This document shows, one piece after another, positions 1-9,088 of a stretch of DNA of 64,000 bases. The notes beneath the pieces are model-generated. The model made no database searches, had not been told where the DNA came from, and was given only the letters and a program-made list of their open reading frames with translations. This stretch comes from Proteus columbae. Its GTDB lineage: Bacteria > Pseudomonadota > Gammaproteobacteria > Enterobacterales > Enterobacteriaceae. The stretch covers positions 3,596,001-3,660,000 of the forward strand of contig NZ_CP043925.1 in NCBI RefSeq assembly GCF_009914335.1, read 5' to 3'. The translations under genes and the position numbers were made by a program. Every line of letters starts with the position of its first letter. Position 1 is the first letter of the stretch.

Positions 1-10
1 GTGTGAACCT

Positions 11-1042
11 ATGGCGATCCACAGACGACAATTTCTAACTTACCTCACGACTATTGCGACATTATCGGCACTTCCACATTCGGTAAGAGCCGCAATAACC
101 TCGCGTATTGCAGCACAATTTGGTCATATTCCTGCATCAGCCACAATCCATCGGGTGATTAGTGCGGGACCGCCTACTGATCAATTGTTACTCGCATTAG
201 CACCTGAAAAATTATTGGGTTTTTCCTCACTTAATTTAGAAAAAAGCCCTTTATTTTCAGATGAACTACGCAAACTCCCCCGTTTAGGACGTTTATCAGG
301 GCGAGGAAGTACACTCTCTTTAGAAGCTTTACTGACGTTAGAGCCCGATATCATTATTGATAGTGGTAATGTGGATGAAACCTATCGCTCATTAGCGAAG
401 CGTGTCTCTGATCAAACGGGTGTACCTTATGTGTTAATTGATGGCATATTAAAAGATAGCCCAGCTCAGTTACGCCAAACAGGGGCTTTATTAGGTGTTG
501 CAGAAAGAGCAGAAACATTAGCGCAGATTGCAGAGCAATATCTTAGTGATGCCGCGCTTTTTGTATCTGAACAAAAAGAGAGTCCACGTTTTTATCTTGC
601 TCGAGGTGCCAAAGGATTACAAACGGGTGCAAGAGGCTCTATTCACACAGAAGCCATTGAAGCCTTAGGTTTTGAAAACGTGGTTGATATTCCTGATTTT
701 ACTGGTTTGACTGATGTTTCCCCTGAACAACTGTTAATGTGGAACCCTGAAATTATCATCACACAAGATGAAAATGCCTATCAGCAAATCACACAAAGTT
801 CTGTATGGAACAGCATTCAAGCCGTTAAAAACAACAAAGTGTTACTGTTTAAAGGGCTACCATTTGGTTGGTTAGATGGCCCTCCGGGTATCAACCGTTT
901 AATGGGGATGCGTCGCTTACAGAGCCATTTTGACGTTCGAATAGAAAAGCAAGCCGCTCAAGATCTACAAAATTACTTTGCTCATTTTTACCATACGCAA
1001 TTAAGTGCTGAACAATGTCAGCAATTGCTGGGGTATTCATGA
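11..1042 (+). CDS. Periplasmic metal-chelate-binding protein of an ABC transporter (YiuA/BtuF-FepB type)
   Basis: This 343-residue protein fits the class III solute-binding family that delivers siderophores, haem or cobalamin to FecCD-type permeases. The N-terminus reads HRRQFL followed by a hydrophobic stretch and an Ala-rich cleavage region, which looks like a twin-arginine (Tat) signal rather than a plain Sec signal. Motifs such as LEPDIII and WNPEIIITQD are typical of the two lobes of this family. Its stop overlaps the permease start (ATGA), so it heads a transport operon. Only ten bases precede the ATG, so the promoter and ribosome-binding site lie outside the window. The ligand is not visible; an iron or other metal chelate is inferred from the TonB receptor downstream. 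Confidence 0.85.
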   Translation: MAIHRRQFLTYLTTIATLSALPHSVRAAITSRIAAQFGHIPASATIHRVISAGPPTDQLLLALAPEKLLGFSSLNLEKSPLFSDELRKLPRLGRLSGRGSTLSLEALLTLEPDIIIDSGNVDETYRSLAKRVSDQTGVPYVLIDGILKDSPAQLRQTGALLGVAERAETLAQIAEQYLSDAALFVSEQKESPRFYLARGAKGLQTGARGSIHTEAIEALGFENVVDIPDFTGLTDVSPEQLLMWNPEIIITQDENAYQQITQSSVWNSIQAVKNNKVLLFKGLPFGWLDGPPGINRLMGMRRLQSHFDVRIEKQAAQDLQNYFAHFYHTQLSAEQCQQLLGYS

Positions 1043-2037
1043 GTCAATCAGTACGTATCACGCTTTTATTTGCGGTATTCTTCATCGTTGCGTTAATTGC
1101 AATCACCAGTGGTAAGTATTCACTTACCGCTAATGAACTGTGGACGCTGGTAAGTAATAAATTAATAGGCAATGTAGAATACAGCAGAACTGAAACCGTC
1201 TTTTGGCAAATAAGATTTCCCCGTGTTCTTGCGGCAATCTTAATTGGTGGAGGACTCGCTATTGCGGGAGCTGCTTATCAAGGTATGTTCCGTAACCCAT
1301 TGGTTTCTCCTGATATTCTTGGCGTTTCATCAGGTGCGGGCGTGGGTGCTGTTTTAGGTATTTTTCTTGGGCAATCGATGTTGTCTATTCAGCTATTTGC
1401 CTTTGCAGGCGGTTTGGCAACGGTTGCCTTAGTCTATTTTATTGCAAGGCTTGCTAAACAACATGACCCTGTCCTTTCCCTTGTATTAGTTGGTATTGCG
1501 ATTAGTGCATTATGTGGCTCGGCAATTTCATTAATGAAAATTCTCGCTGATCCTTATACGCAATTGCCCTCAATTACCTTCTGGCTTTTAGGGGGGCTTT
1601 CAACTATTACCGCCTCTGATTTATTTTCTGTCGCACCGTTAATGCTGGTTGGCTTTATTCCGCTGATTTTATTGCGCTGGCGTATGAATATCCTCAGTTT
1701 ATCTGATGAAGAAGCCAGAGCATTAGGTTTAAATGTCGAAGTGACGCGGTTAGTTTTTATTTTGTCAGCAACATTGATAACCGCAAGTGCCGTTTCTATT
1801 GCGGGCATTATTGGCTGGCTAGGCTTAATAGTGCCGCATATTGCAAGATTGTTAGTGGGTGCTAACTTTAGCCAACAACTGCCTGTTTCTTTGCTTGTGG
1901 GCGCCATTATGCTGTTAATCACTGACACACTAGCTCGCACTATTGCCAGTATTGAACTTCCATTGGGTATTTTAACCTCCGCCATTGGTGCGCCATTCTT
2001 CCTAATGTTGTTACTTAGAACAAGGAAAGGCGCATGA
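1039..2037 (+). CDS. FecCD-family ABC transporter permease
   Basis: This inner-membrane permease has about 332 residues and many hydrophobic segments. The family signature is visible in the stretch around FRNPLVSPDILGVSSGAG and in the late GLIVPHIARLLVG segment that contacts the ATPase. A reading frame extends upstream to 1015, but the ATG at 1039 overlaps the upstream stop as ATGA and has GGGG a few bases ahead, so I start there. It overlaps the ATPase gene by four bases. The protein would form the homodimeric channel for the substrate captured by the preceding binding protein. Confidence 0.9.
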   Translation: MSQSVRITLLFAVFFIVALIAITSGKYSLTANELWTLVSNKLIGNVEYSRTETVFWQIRFPRVLAAILIGGGLAIAGAAYQGMFRNPLVSPDILGVSSGAGVGAVLGIFLGQSMLSIQLFAFAGGLATVALVYFIARLAKQHDPVLSLVLVGIAISALCGSAISLMKILADPYTQLPSITFWLLGGLSTITASDLFSVAPLMLVGFIPLILLRWRMNILSLSDEEARALGLNVEVTRLVFILSATLITASAVSIAGIIGWLGLIVPHIARLLVGANFSQQLPVSLLVGAIMLLITDTLARTIASIELPLGILTSAIGAPFFLMLLLRTRKGA

Positions 2038-2828
2038 TCATTGCTAATGCAAAACAGCTCGCCATTGGCTATAAAGGCAAAACCTTAATTAAAGATCTCT
2101 CATTCCACATCGAACAAGGGCAAATCATCTGCTTATTAGGTGCAAATGGTTGTGGAAAAACCACACTGATGCGAACGTTGTTAGGGCTAATACCTTGTAT
2201 TGAAGGTGAGATTAATGTTGCGGGGAAAAAACTAAGTGAGTGGTCACCAACAGAACTTGCCAAAGTAGTTGCTTATGTTCCTCAAGCAACGCATATCCCC
2301 TTTTCTTTCAATGTTATCGATATGGTTGTGATGGGACGAGGTGCACATTTATCCTTTTTCTCTATGCCAAGTTATCAAGATAAAACAATGGCAATGGAAA
2401 CCTTAGAAATGCTCTCGCTTTCTCATCTTGCTCACCGAACTTTTGATACCTTAAGTGGTGGTGAAAAGCAGATGGTCTTGATTGCTCGTGCTTTAGTACA
2501 ACAGCCCAAATTACTGGTTATGGATGAACCCGCGGCCAGCCTTGATTTTGGTAATCAAATAAAACTACTTACCCAAGTTAAGGCATTAAAAGCATTAGGG
2601 ATCAGTGTTTTTATGTCAACACACCATCCACAACATGCCGCTTCATTGGCTGATGATGTCATTTTACTGACACCTCATGCTCCTGTTTTGCAAAATAGTC
2701 CTGAGATTTTGCTGACACCCAACAATTTAGCACACCTTTATGGTGTAAAAACCACAGATATTCAGGCGCATTTTCACGCCTACTCGGATAATAACAATGA
2801 ATATAGGCAAGAATATGAACACCATTGA
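2034..2828 (+). CDS. ABC transporter ATP-binding protein (FecE/FepC type)
   Basis: This 264-residue ATPase powers the FecCD-type importer. The Walker A motif GANGCGKTT, the ABC signature LSGGEKQ, the Walker B segment LLVMDEP and the switch histidine in STHHPQH are all intact. The start overlaps the permease stop (ATGA) and the 3' end overlaps the methyltransferase gene, so the genes are translationally coupled. It belongs to the iron-chelate/cobalamin ATPase branch; the substrate cannot be read from it. Confidence 0.92.
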   Translation: MIIANAKQLAIGYKGKTLIKDLSFHIEQGQIICLLGANGCGKTTLMRTLLGLIPCIEGEINVAGKKLSEWSPTELAKVVAYVPQATHIPFSFNVIDMVVMGRGAHLSFFSMPSYQDKTMAMETLEMLSLSHLAHRTFDTLSGGEKQMVLIARALVQQPKLLVMDEPAASLDFGNQIKLLTQVKALKALGISVFMSTHHPQHAASLADDVILLTPHAPVLQNSPEILLTPNNLAHLYGVKTTDIQAHFHAYSDNNNEYRQEYEHH

Positions 2829-3639
2829 AACCACAGATTTTGCTGAACTTTATAAAAACCACATGGTACAGGCTGAAAGAACCAAAAAAGAGCCAGAACA
2901 TTGGGATAAACGTGCTGAAAAAATGGCAGAAACCTGTGCCAATCCTAACGATCCTTATTTAATTAAGTTTCGTGAAATGATGGATTTTACAGGTGCAGAA
3001 ACCTTATTAGATGTGGGTTGTGGCCCTGGCTCTATCAGCATTCATGTTGCGGATAAATTCAAAAAAGTCATTGGTATTGATTACAGTACAGGCATGCTCG
3101 CAGTGGCTAAACGTAGAGCTGAACAAGCAGGCATCAATCACGCCGACTTTATCACTTGCTCATGGGAAGATAGCTGGGATGCACTTCCTCGTTGTGATAT
3201 TGCGGTCGCTTCACGCTCAACGCTCGTGATGGATTTAAAAGCTGCGCTATTAAAGCTTAATCGCCAAGCTAAATTACGTGTTTATACGACCCACACCGTA
3301 TCCCCAACTTTTGTTGATCAACGCATTATTCGCTTACTGGGTCGAGATATTCCTACGCTACCAACCTACATTTATGCAGTAAATATGCTTAACCAAATGG
3401 GTATTCACCCTAAAGTGGATTATATCCGTAGCCGTAATTGCCAAAGTAATTTCAATAGCCTTGAGCAATTTATTGAGGGGATCAACTTCTCCGTAGGGCC
3501 TTTAAGTGAAGATGAAATAACACGTTTAACAAACTACTATCATAACAGCATTAAAAATGGCGTTTCACTGATTTCGCCTACGCGTGATTGGGCGATGGTT
3601 TCTTGGGATGTCGTGCCAGAAAGTGAGTTAACACTATGA
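2815..3639 (+). CDS. SAM-dependent class I methyltransferase in the transport operon
   Basis: The protein has a Rossmann-fold methyltransferase core with motif I LLDVGCGPGSISIHVA and the acidic residue of motif II in VIGIDYS. I start at 2815 (MNTIETTD), where AGG lies seven bases upstream; an in-frame ATG at 2797 is also possible. The gene overlaps the ATPase gene before it and shares an ATGA with the modD-like gene after it, so it is a committed member of the operon. The methyl acceptor is unknown. Similar methyltransferase plus ModD pairs sit in the Yersinia Yiu uptake locus (from memory). I infer that it modifies or makes the transported chelator or its product. Confidence 0.8.
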   Translation: MNTIETTDFAELYKNHMVQAERTKKEPEHWDKRAEKMAETCANPNDPYLIKFREMMDFTGAETLLDVGCGPGSISIHVADKFKKVIGIDYSTGMLAVAKRRAEQAGINHADFITCSWEDSWDALPRCDIAVASRSTLVMDLKAALLKLNRQAKLRVYTTHTVSPTFVDQRIIRLLGRDIPTLPTYIYAVNMLNQMGIHPKVDYIRSRNCQSNFNSLEQFIEGINFSVGPLSEDEITRLTNYYHNSIKNGVSLISPTRDWAMVSWDVVPESELTL

Positions 3640-4484
3640 TTTATTACCCGGATGCCTTTCTTGATAATTTATTGATGGAAGATATTCAGTATGGTGATTT
3701 AACAAGTCGCGCCCTGAATATCAGTGATCAATTAGGTACGATGACATTTACACGTCGTGAAGCAGGCTGTGTTAGTGGGATCACGCTAGGTTGCCGTTTA
3801 TTAGAAAAGTTAGGGTTAGAGGTAAAAGCACATCGACAAGACGGTGATTTTGCCGACAAAGGCGATTGTTTAATCACAGCAGAAGGTCGTGCTGATGCAC
3901 TACATCAAGGCTGGAAAGTGGTACAAAACGTGCTGGAGTGGAGTTGTGGTGTGAGTGACTATATGGCGAAAATGCTAGAAATCTATCACCACTATCAACC
4001 GAAAGGGCAAATTGCGTGTACCCGTAAAAATATCCCAAATACCAAGTTACTGGCAACACAAGCGGTACTTGCGGGCGGTGGTGTGATCCATCGCCAAGGT
4101 TGTTCTGAAACTATTTTGCTCTTTGCTAATCATCGCCGATTTTTATCAGAGCCAGATAATTGGGCACAGCATGTTAAACAGTTACGCCAAGCGGCACCTG
4201 AAAAATGTATCGTGGTAGAAGCTGACGATATTGAACAAGCAAGAGAAGCGTTAAAAGCCCAACCAGATATCTTACAGCTTGATAAATTCTCCGTTGAAGA
4301 TATTGCTCAACTCCAACATGAAGCGCCTCAAATTGCACCTCAATGCCATCTTTCGTTGGCTGGCGGAATTAACCTGAATACGATTGAAAAATACGCACAA
4401 ACAGGCATTCGTTTAATGGTAACGTCTGCGCCTTATTATGCACCACCGACGGATATTAAAGTTCGTCTTTACCCAAAAGATTAA
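3636..4484 (+). CDS. modD: ModD-like protein of the quinolinate phosphoribosyltransferase fold
   Basis: This 282-residue protein resembles NadC throughout. It has the ACTRKNIPNTKLL segment, the GGGVIHR stretch followed by GCSETILLFANH, the VVEADD strand and the SLAGGINLNTI barrel end. ModD is the name used for this branch, although no molybdate transporter genes (modABC) are present here. The family transfers phosphoribosyl groups or binds related nucleotides; the reaction here is unknown. It overlaps the methyltransferase gene by four bases and is the last gene before a 157-bp gap leading to the TonB receptor. It probably acts with the methyltransferase on the same small molecule. Confidence 0.8.
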   Translation: MIYYPDAFLDNLLMEDIQYGDLTSRALNISDQLGTMTFTRREAGCVSGITLGCRLLEKLGLEVKAHRQDGDFADKGDCLITAEGRADALHQGWKVVQNVLEWSCGVSDYMAKMLEIYHHYQPKGQIACTRKNIPNTKLLATQAVLAGGGVIHRQGCSETILLFANHRRFLSEPDNWAQHVKQLRQAAPEKCIVVEADDIEQAREALKAQPDILQLDKFSVEDIAQLQHEAPQIAPQCHLSLAGGINLNTIEKYAQTGIRLMVTSAPYYAPPTDIKVRLYPKD

Positions 4485-4544
4485 ATAAAAATAATAACTT
4501 ATGAGTAAATGAGTATTTACCTATTTAATCAATAATAAACAAAA

Positions 4545-4577
4545 CCGAGTGCTAACGTATTGTCAGCACTCATTTTA
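4545..4577 (+). terminator. Stem-loop after the modD-like gene
   Basis: A perfect 7-bp stem, GAGTGCT (4547-4553) and AGCACTC (4565-4571), with an 11-nt loop is followed by ATTTTATTC. It sits 63 bases after the modD-like stop and before the receptor gene. It could be a weak terminator or attenuator that separates receptor expression from the transporter. The T tract is interrupted, so confidence is modest. Confidence 0.45.
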
Positions 4578-4641
4578 TTCATTTATTTTTACGCAATTCG
4601 TTATATAAAAAATTATATACTGACTGCAAATTGAGATTGGA

Positions 4642-6591
4642 ATGATGAAATTAAAACCTCTATGCTACTGTTTATCTGTTGCTCTACTACCAAGTATTGC
4701 GCTTGCTGACACTACTTATGGACATTCAACGCCTGATCTATTAACCGTTTGGAGTAGCCCGATTGCAGCCAATCCAGATGTGTTAACACAAGAGCAGATG
4801 CTTGAACAAAATAAAGTCAATGCGGCACAAGCTATTGCTACATTACCCGGTGTTGTGATGCAAAAATCGGGCAACCGCAATGAATACACCATTAAAGTGC
4901 GTGGCTTTGATAGCCGCCAAGTGCCTGTATTCTTTGATGGTATTCCAACGTATGTTCCTTATGATGGCAACTTAGACTTAGCCCGCTTTACCACCAATGA
5001 TCTAGCAAGTATTGAAGTCAACAAAGGCTATACCTCATTACTGCAAGGCCCTAACTTAATGGGCGGCGCTATCAATATCACCACTGCGACACCGAAAAAA
5101 CCCTTAGAAGGAAGTATTGCTTATTCTCAAGGTTTTGCTCGCGGTGCTGATTATGCACATAACATGAGTGCGCGTTTAGGTGCTCGCAGTGATTTAGGCT
5201 TTATTCAAATCAGTGGTAGCCAATTAAAACAACGCTTTACGCCAATTCCGGGGGCTGACGAAAATAATCAAGCAGCCGGTACACATGGACGTCGTGATAA
5301 TTCAGCCACTGACGATAAGCGCGGCATGATTAAAGTCGGTTGGACGCCACGCGCTTCTGACGAATATACCCTGACTTATGTAAAACAAGACGGTGAAAAA
5401 AATAGCCCACCATCAACATTAGGTAAGGGTAAATTTAAATATTGGGCATGGCCAGATTACAACAAAGAGAGCTATTACTATAGCGGTGTAACACAAATCA
5501 CCGATGGCATTAATCTACAAAGCCGTGCTTATCACGATAAATTTGAAAATACCCTCTATATGTATCCAAAAAAAGGGGATACTCCTGACTATAGCCACTA
5601 TGACGACTACAGCACAGGCGCGGCATTGCAATTAGGTATTGATACACGTGACAGTGACCTACTCTCTTTTGCCGCACATTGGAAAGATGACGTTCACCGC
5701 GCTCAAAAAGAGAAAGGTGGCGATTGGATGCGTTATAAAGACAGAACATGGTCTTTAGCCACAGAATACCAATGGGTTGTCACCAATGATCTCGATTTAG
5801 TGGGTGCCATTAGCTATGATTGGCGTGACAGTGTTGATACCGATAAAGGCGCTGATAACAACAAACAAACCGCTTTTAACTGGGAAATGATGGCAAAATA
5901 TTCTTTAGCCAATGACGATACTGTCCGCTTCTCGATATCTGATCGTAGTCGTTTCCCAACGCAAAAAGAGCGTTATACCACTGAGAAACCAAAAGATGGA
6001 TCAAAAGGGATTATTAATCCTGATTTAGATCCTGAACGTGCATTATCGTTCGACTTAACCTATGAAGGGCACATTACCGATAAATGGGGTTACCAAACCA
6101 GCATTTACTACAACCGAGTCAGTGATGCAATTATGGCACACACAGTTTATCGTGATGGCAAAGCATTTTTCCAAAACCAAAATAGTGGACGCATCGACTA
6201 CGTGGGTCTTGATTTAGGCACGAAAGGCAACGTCACTGATTGGTTAGAACTTGGTGTAAACTATAGCTATATTCACAGTGCCCCGAAAAAAATCGAACAT
6301 ATTGAAGGCTTACCAAAACATAAAGCTTATATGTGGATGACGTTTATTCCAGTTGAACAAGTTCGCTTTACCATTATGGAAGAAGCACAAGGCTGGACTT
6401 ATAACCGTATTGATGAAGATGACAAACTCGCAGGCTATGCAAAAACCGATCTTCGTTTAGATTATGACTTTGGTTATGGTGTTTCTGCTAATGCTTCTAT
6501 TAATAACCTATTTGATAAATCTTATGAATACACTCAAGGTTATATGGAAGATGGTCGTAATTACTGGTTAGGTGTAGAGTATAAATTTTAA
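4642..6591 (+). CDS. TonB-dependent outer-membrane receptor (YiuR-like)
   Basis: The 649-residue protein begins with a signal peptide (about residues 1-22, ending ALA), then a possible TonB box near DLLTVWSSP. The plug domain follows with VNAAQAIATLPGV, KVRGFDSRQVPVFFDGIP and a GGAINI motif, and then a beta-barrel ends in the aromatic residues VEYKF. Length and end are normal for ligand-gated iron or chelate receptors. It lies downstream of the ABC operon in the same direction and is the outer-membrane gate of this uptake system. Two ATGs are adjacent at 4642 and 4645; either may be used. I saw no clear Fur box in the 157 bases upstream. Confidence 0.9.
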   Translation: MMKLKPLCYCLSVALLPSIALADTTYGHSTPDLLTVWSSPIAANPDVLTQEQMLEQNKVNAAQAIATLPGVVMQKSGNRNEYTIKVRGFDSRQVPVFFDGIPTYVPYDGNLDLARFTTNDLASIEVNKGYTSLLQGPNLMGGAINITTATPKKPLEGSIAYSQGFARGADYAHNMSARLGARSDLGFIQISGSQLKQRFTPIPGADENNQAAGTHGRRDNSATDDKRGMIKVGWTPRASDEYTLTYVKQDGEKNSPPSTLGKGKFKYWAWPDYNKESYYYSGVTQITDGINLQSRAYHDKFENTLYMYPKKGDTPDYSHYDDYSTGAALQLGIDTRDSDLLSFAAHWKDDVHRAQKEKGGDWMRYKDRTWSLATEYQWVVTNDLDLVGAISYDWRDSVDTDKGADNNKQTAFNWEMMAKYSLANDDTVRFSISDRSRFPTQKERYTTEKPKDGSKGIINPDLDPERALSFDLTYEGHITDKWGYQTSIYYNRVSDAIMAHTVYRDGKAFFQNQNSGRIDYVGLDLGTKGNVTDWLELGVNYSYIHSAPKKIEHIEGLPKHKAYMWMTFIPVEQVRFTIMEEAQGWTYNRIDEDDKLAGYAKTDLRLDYDFGYGVSANASINNLFDKSYEYTQGYMEDGRNYWLGVEYKF

Positions 6592-6616
6592 TTTAAATTA
6601 TTATTAATAAATTTAA

Positions 6617-6650
6617 GAGCTGATATTAAAATAAATATCAGCTCTTTTTT
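6617..6650 (+). terminator. Rho-independent terminator of the TonB receptor operon
   Basis: An 11-bp perfect stem (GAGCTGATATT at 6617-6627, AATATCAGCTC at 6634-6644) with a 6-nt loop is followed by a run of six or seven T. It lies 25 bases after the receptor stop and separates this operon from the convergent T3SS block. Confidence 0.88.
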
Positions 6651-6695
6651 ATCCCTAAAATAACTTTACTTTCCATAACAACACTCTAAATATAA

Positions 6696-7715
6696 TTAAA
6701 ATCGTAAAAAACCTTTCGCCATTTCTAATAATGCATTCATTGTACTGCTCACTATTTTTACAAAATTATCATAATTACTATTGGCTGCACTGTATTTTTT
6801 TGATAATTCATCCAAGTTAGTATTAACGCCTTTTTCAACGGTATCGAATGTTTTCTTTAATAATTCAAACTCTGTTTGTAATATATCCGACCAACCATTT
6901 GGCATATTAAATAAATGTTCCTTTAATTTTTTAATCCCCGATACATCAAATTTAATTTCAAATGAAAAATTCATATTAGTATTACTTTCTTTTACTAATG
7001 ATACTCCTTTAATTTGACTAAGTAATTTTCTTACTGCCTTAACTGCATTATTAACCTCAGCCTCATCTTTATAATATATTTTTTCCCCATCAATCATTCT
7101 ATAAAATCGGCCATCATTATCTTTAAAAAATTCCATAGAAAAAAATGATGACTTTAAATTACGCATAAATCCAATTAATTTATTGGTAATATTAACAGGA
7201 AATACACTTATAAATCCATCCTTACCGCTGGCATTTGTTGACCTACTTAATTCAGATAATATTTCTCTTAATTCTCTTACAAAATCCATATACTTGGAAA
7301 AAATATCTTTCAAAACATCTAAATAATCATTTTTACCCGCGATAATAGATTGTTTTACTTCATCAAATAAATCACTTAATGAATCTGTTGGATAACTGTC
7401 ATTTGATTGCGCATTTTCTATGGCACGAGAAGCATAACTAATTTCATTTAAACTTTTCTTTTGATTAATATTATTTTTTACATATTGTTCATCAAGGTAA
7501 AAACCTTTTTCTTTGCTAGAGAGATATTCAAATTTATTATCATATTTACTATCGTTAATATAAAGATCTTGATACTCTCTCTTTATGTCTTCTAATAAAA
7601 AGCTTGAATTATTCAAAAATTCATCTTGATTATGTGTTTGCACATTATAGAACTTATTTTCTACATGTGGTTTATGATTACTTTTAGGTACATCAAAATT
7701 AATAGCTGTAGCCAT
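6696..7715 (-). CDS. T3SS needle-tip protein paralogue (SipD/IpaD-like), second copy
   Basis: The 339-residue protein ends in a long alpha-helical region with LDELSKKYSAANSNYDNFVK and a terminal MAKGFLRF, the pattern of the SipD/IpaD/BipD coiled coil that caps the needle. It shares this C-terminus and an internal block (STDSLSDLFDEVKQSI with GKNDYLDVLKD) with the neighbouring 405-residue protein. The two differ in their N-terminal and middle parts. It is the last gene of the sicA-sip block, 152 bases after its paralogue. A second tip protein is unusual; it could be an alternative tip or a secreted effector derived from it. Confidence 0.8.
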   Translation of the reverse strand: MATAINFDVPKSNHKPHVENKFYNVQTHNQDEFLNNSSFLLEDIKREYQDLYINDSKYDNKFEYLSSKEKGFYLDEQYVKNNINQKKSLNEISYASRAIENAQSNDSYPTDSLSDLFDEVKQSIIAGKNDYLDVLKDIFSKYMDFVRELREILSELSRSTNASGKDGFISVFPVNITNKLIGFMRNLKSSFFSMEFFKDNDGRFYRMIDGEKIYYKDEAEVNNAVKAVRKLLSQIKGVSLVKESNTNMNFSFEIKFDVSGIKKLKEHLFNMPNGWSDILQTEFELLKKTFDTVEKGVNTNLDELSKKYSAANSNYDNFVKIVSSTMNALLEMAKGFLRF

Positions 7716-7867
7716 AACATTAACCTTTTATATAAAAATAAAAGAAGTTGTTTCAAGAAAAAATTAAAATTAATATTTTAACAAAACTTAAAACAACACA
7801 TAAACGTTAGCACTATTGGGCTATTTTCTCTAAAAATATAAACTTTACTTTTAATCTCTATAAAAAG

Positions 7868-9085
7868 TTAAAATCGTAAAAAACCTTTCGCCATTTCTAA
7901 TAATGTATTCATTGTACTGCTCACTATTTTAACAAAATTATCATAATTGCTATTTGCTGAGCTGTATTTTTTAGAGAGTTCATCAAGATTAGAATTCATT
8001 CTCTTTTCTAATGAATCAAGCGATTTTTTAAATAAATCAAATTCAGTTTGTAAAATATTTTTATATTTTGCTTCTTCTTTTTTATTTTCATTATCTTCTT
8101 TTACTTTTCTCATCTCTTCTTCAATATCAAAACCAGGTCTAACTAAACCAAATAAAGATGTATTATCATAAAGTAGTTGTTCTCTTTTTTTCTCTATCTC
8201 AGCATCTGATAATACGCCATCCATAGAGATATCCGTATTTATTTTACTCAGGAAATTATCAAGATCATCAAAATCGATGTGGCCAATAAAATTTAATCCA
8301 ATATCATTTTTTATTTCTGATGCGTGATTTTCCTTTATTACCTTAATGCCTTTTATATCTGTTAATAATTTTTCTATTGCATTTAATGATTGATGAATTT
8401 GTTCTTTATCTTTATAACTTATTAAGTTTTTTCCTATTTTTCTAATGTAATTTCCATCATTTTGATATTCAAATAAAATTTTAGTGTAAAAAAATGATTT
8501 CTCTCTTAATTTTTCCTGATACTCTTTTTTAACATTCTCCAATATTTTTTTTAATTCAATATAATTAATTGCTATATATCCATCTTTCTTACCCGCTTTA
8601 GTATATTGGATAATGGATGTTATTGCCTCTCTTAAGTCTCTTACATAATTCATATAATTGGAAAAAACATCTTTTAAAACATCTAAATAGTCATTTTTAC
8701 CCACAACTATTGATTGCTTAACCTCATAAAAAAAATCACTCAATGAATCTGTAGAATAACCAGCATCCGCAATTTCATCTTTTATAATTGGCTCTAGTTT
8801 TTTTATGGTATTTAAGCATTGATTATGAAAAATAACATTTTTATCATATTGTGCAGAGAGAGAAACATATATTTCCCTCTCTGTTTTTCCCTTTAAATTA
8901 TTACAACTAATCCAGTGTTCAAGATCAAAATCTTTTTTTTCTCGTCTTATATTTATTAATAACTCATTCATATCATCTAAAACGGTTTTTTCATTTTTAG
9001 ATGTAGAAACAACATTATTATCTGAAGAATAAATTTTTGAATGACTTGCTATATTAGACATCCCTGAATCAATAGCTTTAGCCAT
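7868..9085 (-). CDS. sipD: T3SS needle-tip protein (SipD/IpaD-like)
   Basis: The 405-residue protein has the SipD/IpaD C-terminal coiled coil (LDELSKKYSSANSNYDNFVK, ending MAKGFLRF) and sits three bases after sipC, the usual place of the tip gene. It is longer than IpaD (about 330 residues in Shigella) because of a charged Lys/Glu-rich insertion before the C-terminal coil, around residues 290-345. It would sit at the needle tip, sense host contact and scaffold the SipB/SipC translocon. The base composition is very AT-rich, as in the rest of the block. Confidence 0.85.
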   Translation of the reverse strand: MAKAIDSGMSNIASHSKIYSSDNNVVSTSKNEKTVLDDMNELLINIRREKKDFDLEHWISCNNLKGKTEREIYVSLSAQYDKNVIFHNQCLNTIKKLEPIIKDEIADAGYSTDSLSDFFYEVKQSIVVGKNDYLDVLKDVFSNYMNYVRDLREAITSIIQYTKAGKKDGYIAINYIELKKILENVKKEYQEKLREKSFFYTKILFEYQNDGNYIRKIGKNLISYKDKEQIHQSLNAIEKLLTDIKGIKVIKENHASEIKNDIGLNFIGHIDFDDLDNFLSKINTDISMDGVLSDAEIEKKREQLLYDNTSLFGLVRPGFDIEEEMRKVKEDNENKKEEAKYKNILQTEFDLFKKSLDSLEKRMNSNLDELSKKYSSANSNYDNFVKIVSSTMNTLLEMAKGFLRF

Positions 9086-9088
9086 AAA

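Noticed and set aside
3636..4484. Molybdate uptake operon suggested by the ModD-like gene
   Set aside because: There is no modA, modB or modC; the adjacent transporter is of the FecCD chelate type with a TonB receptor.
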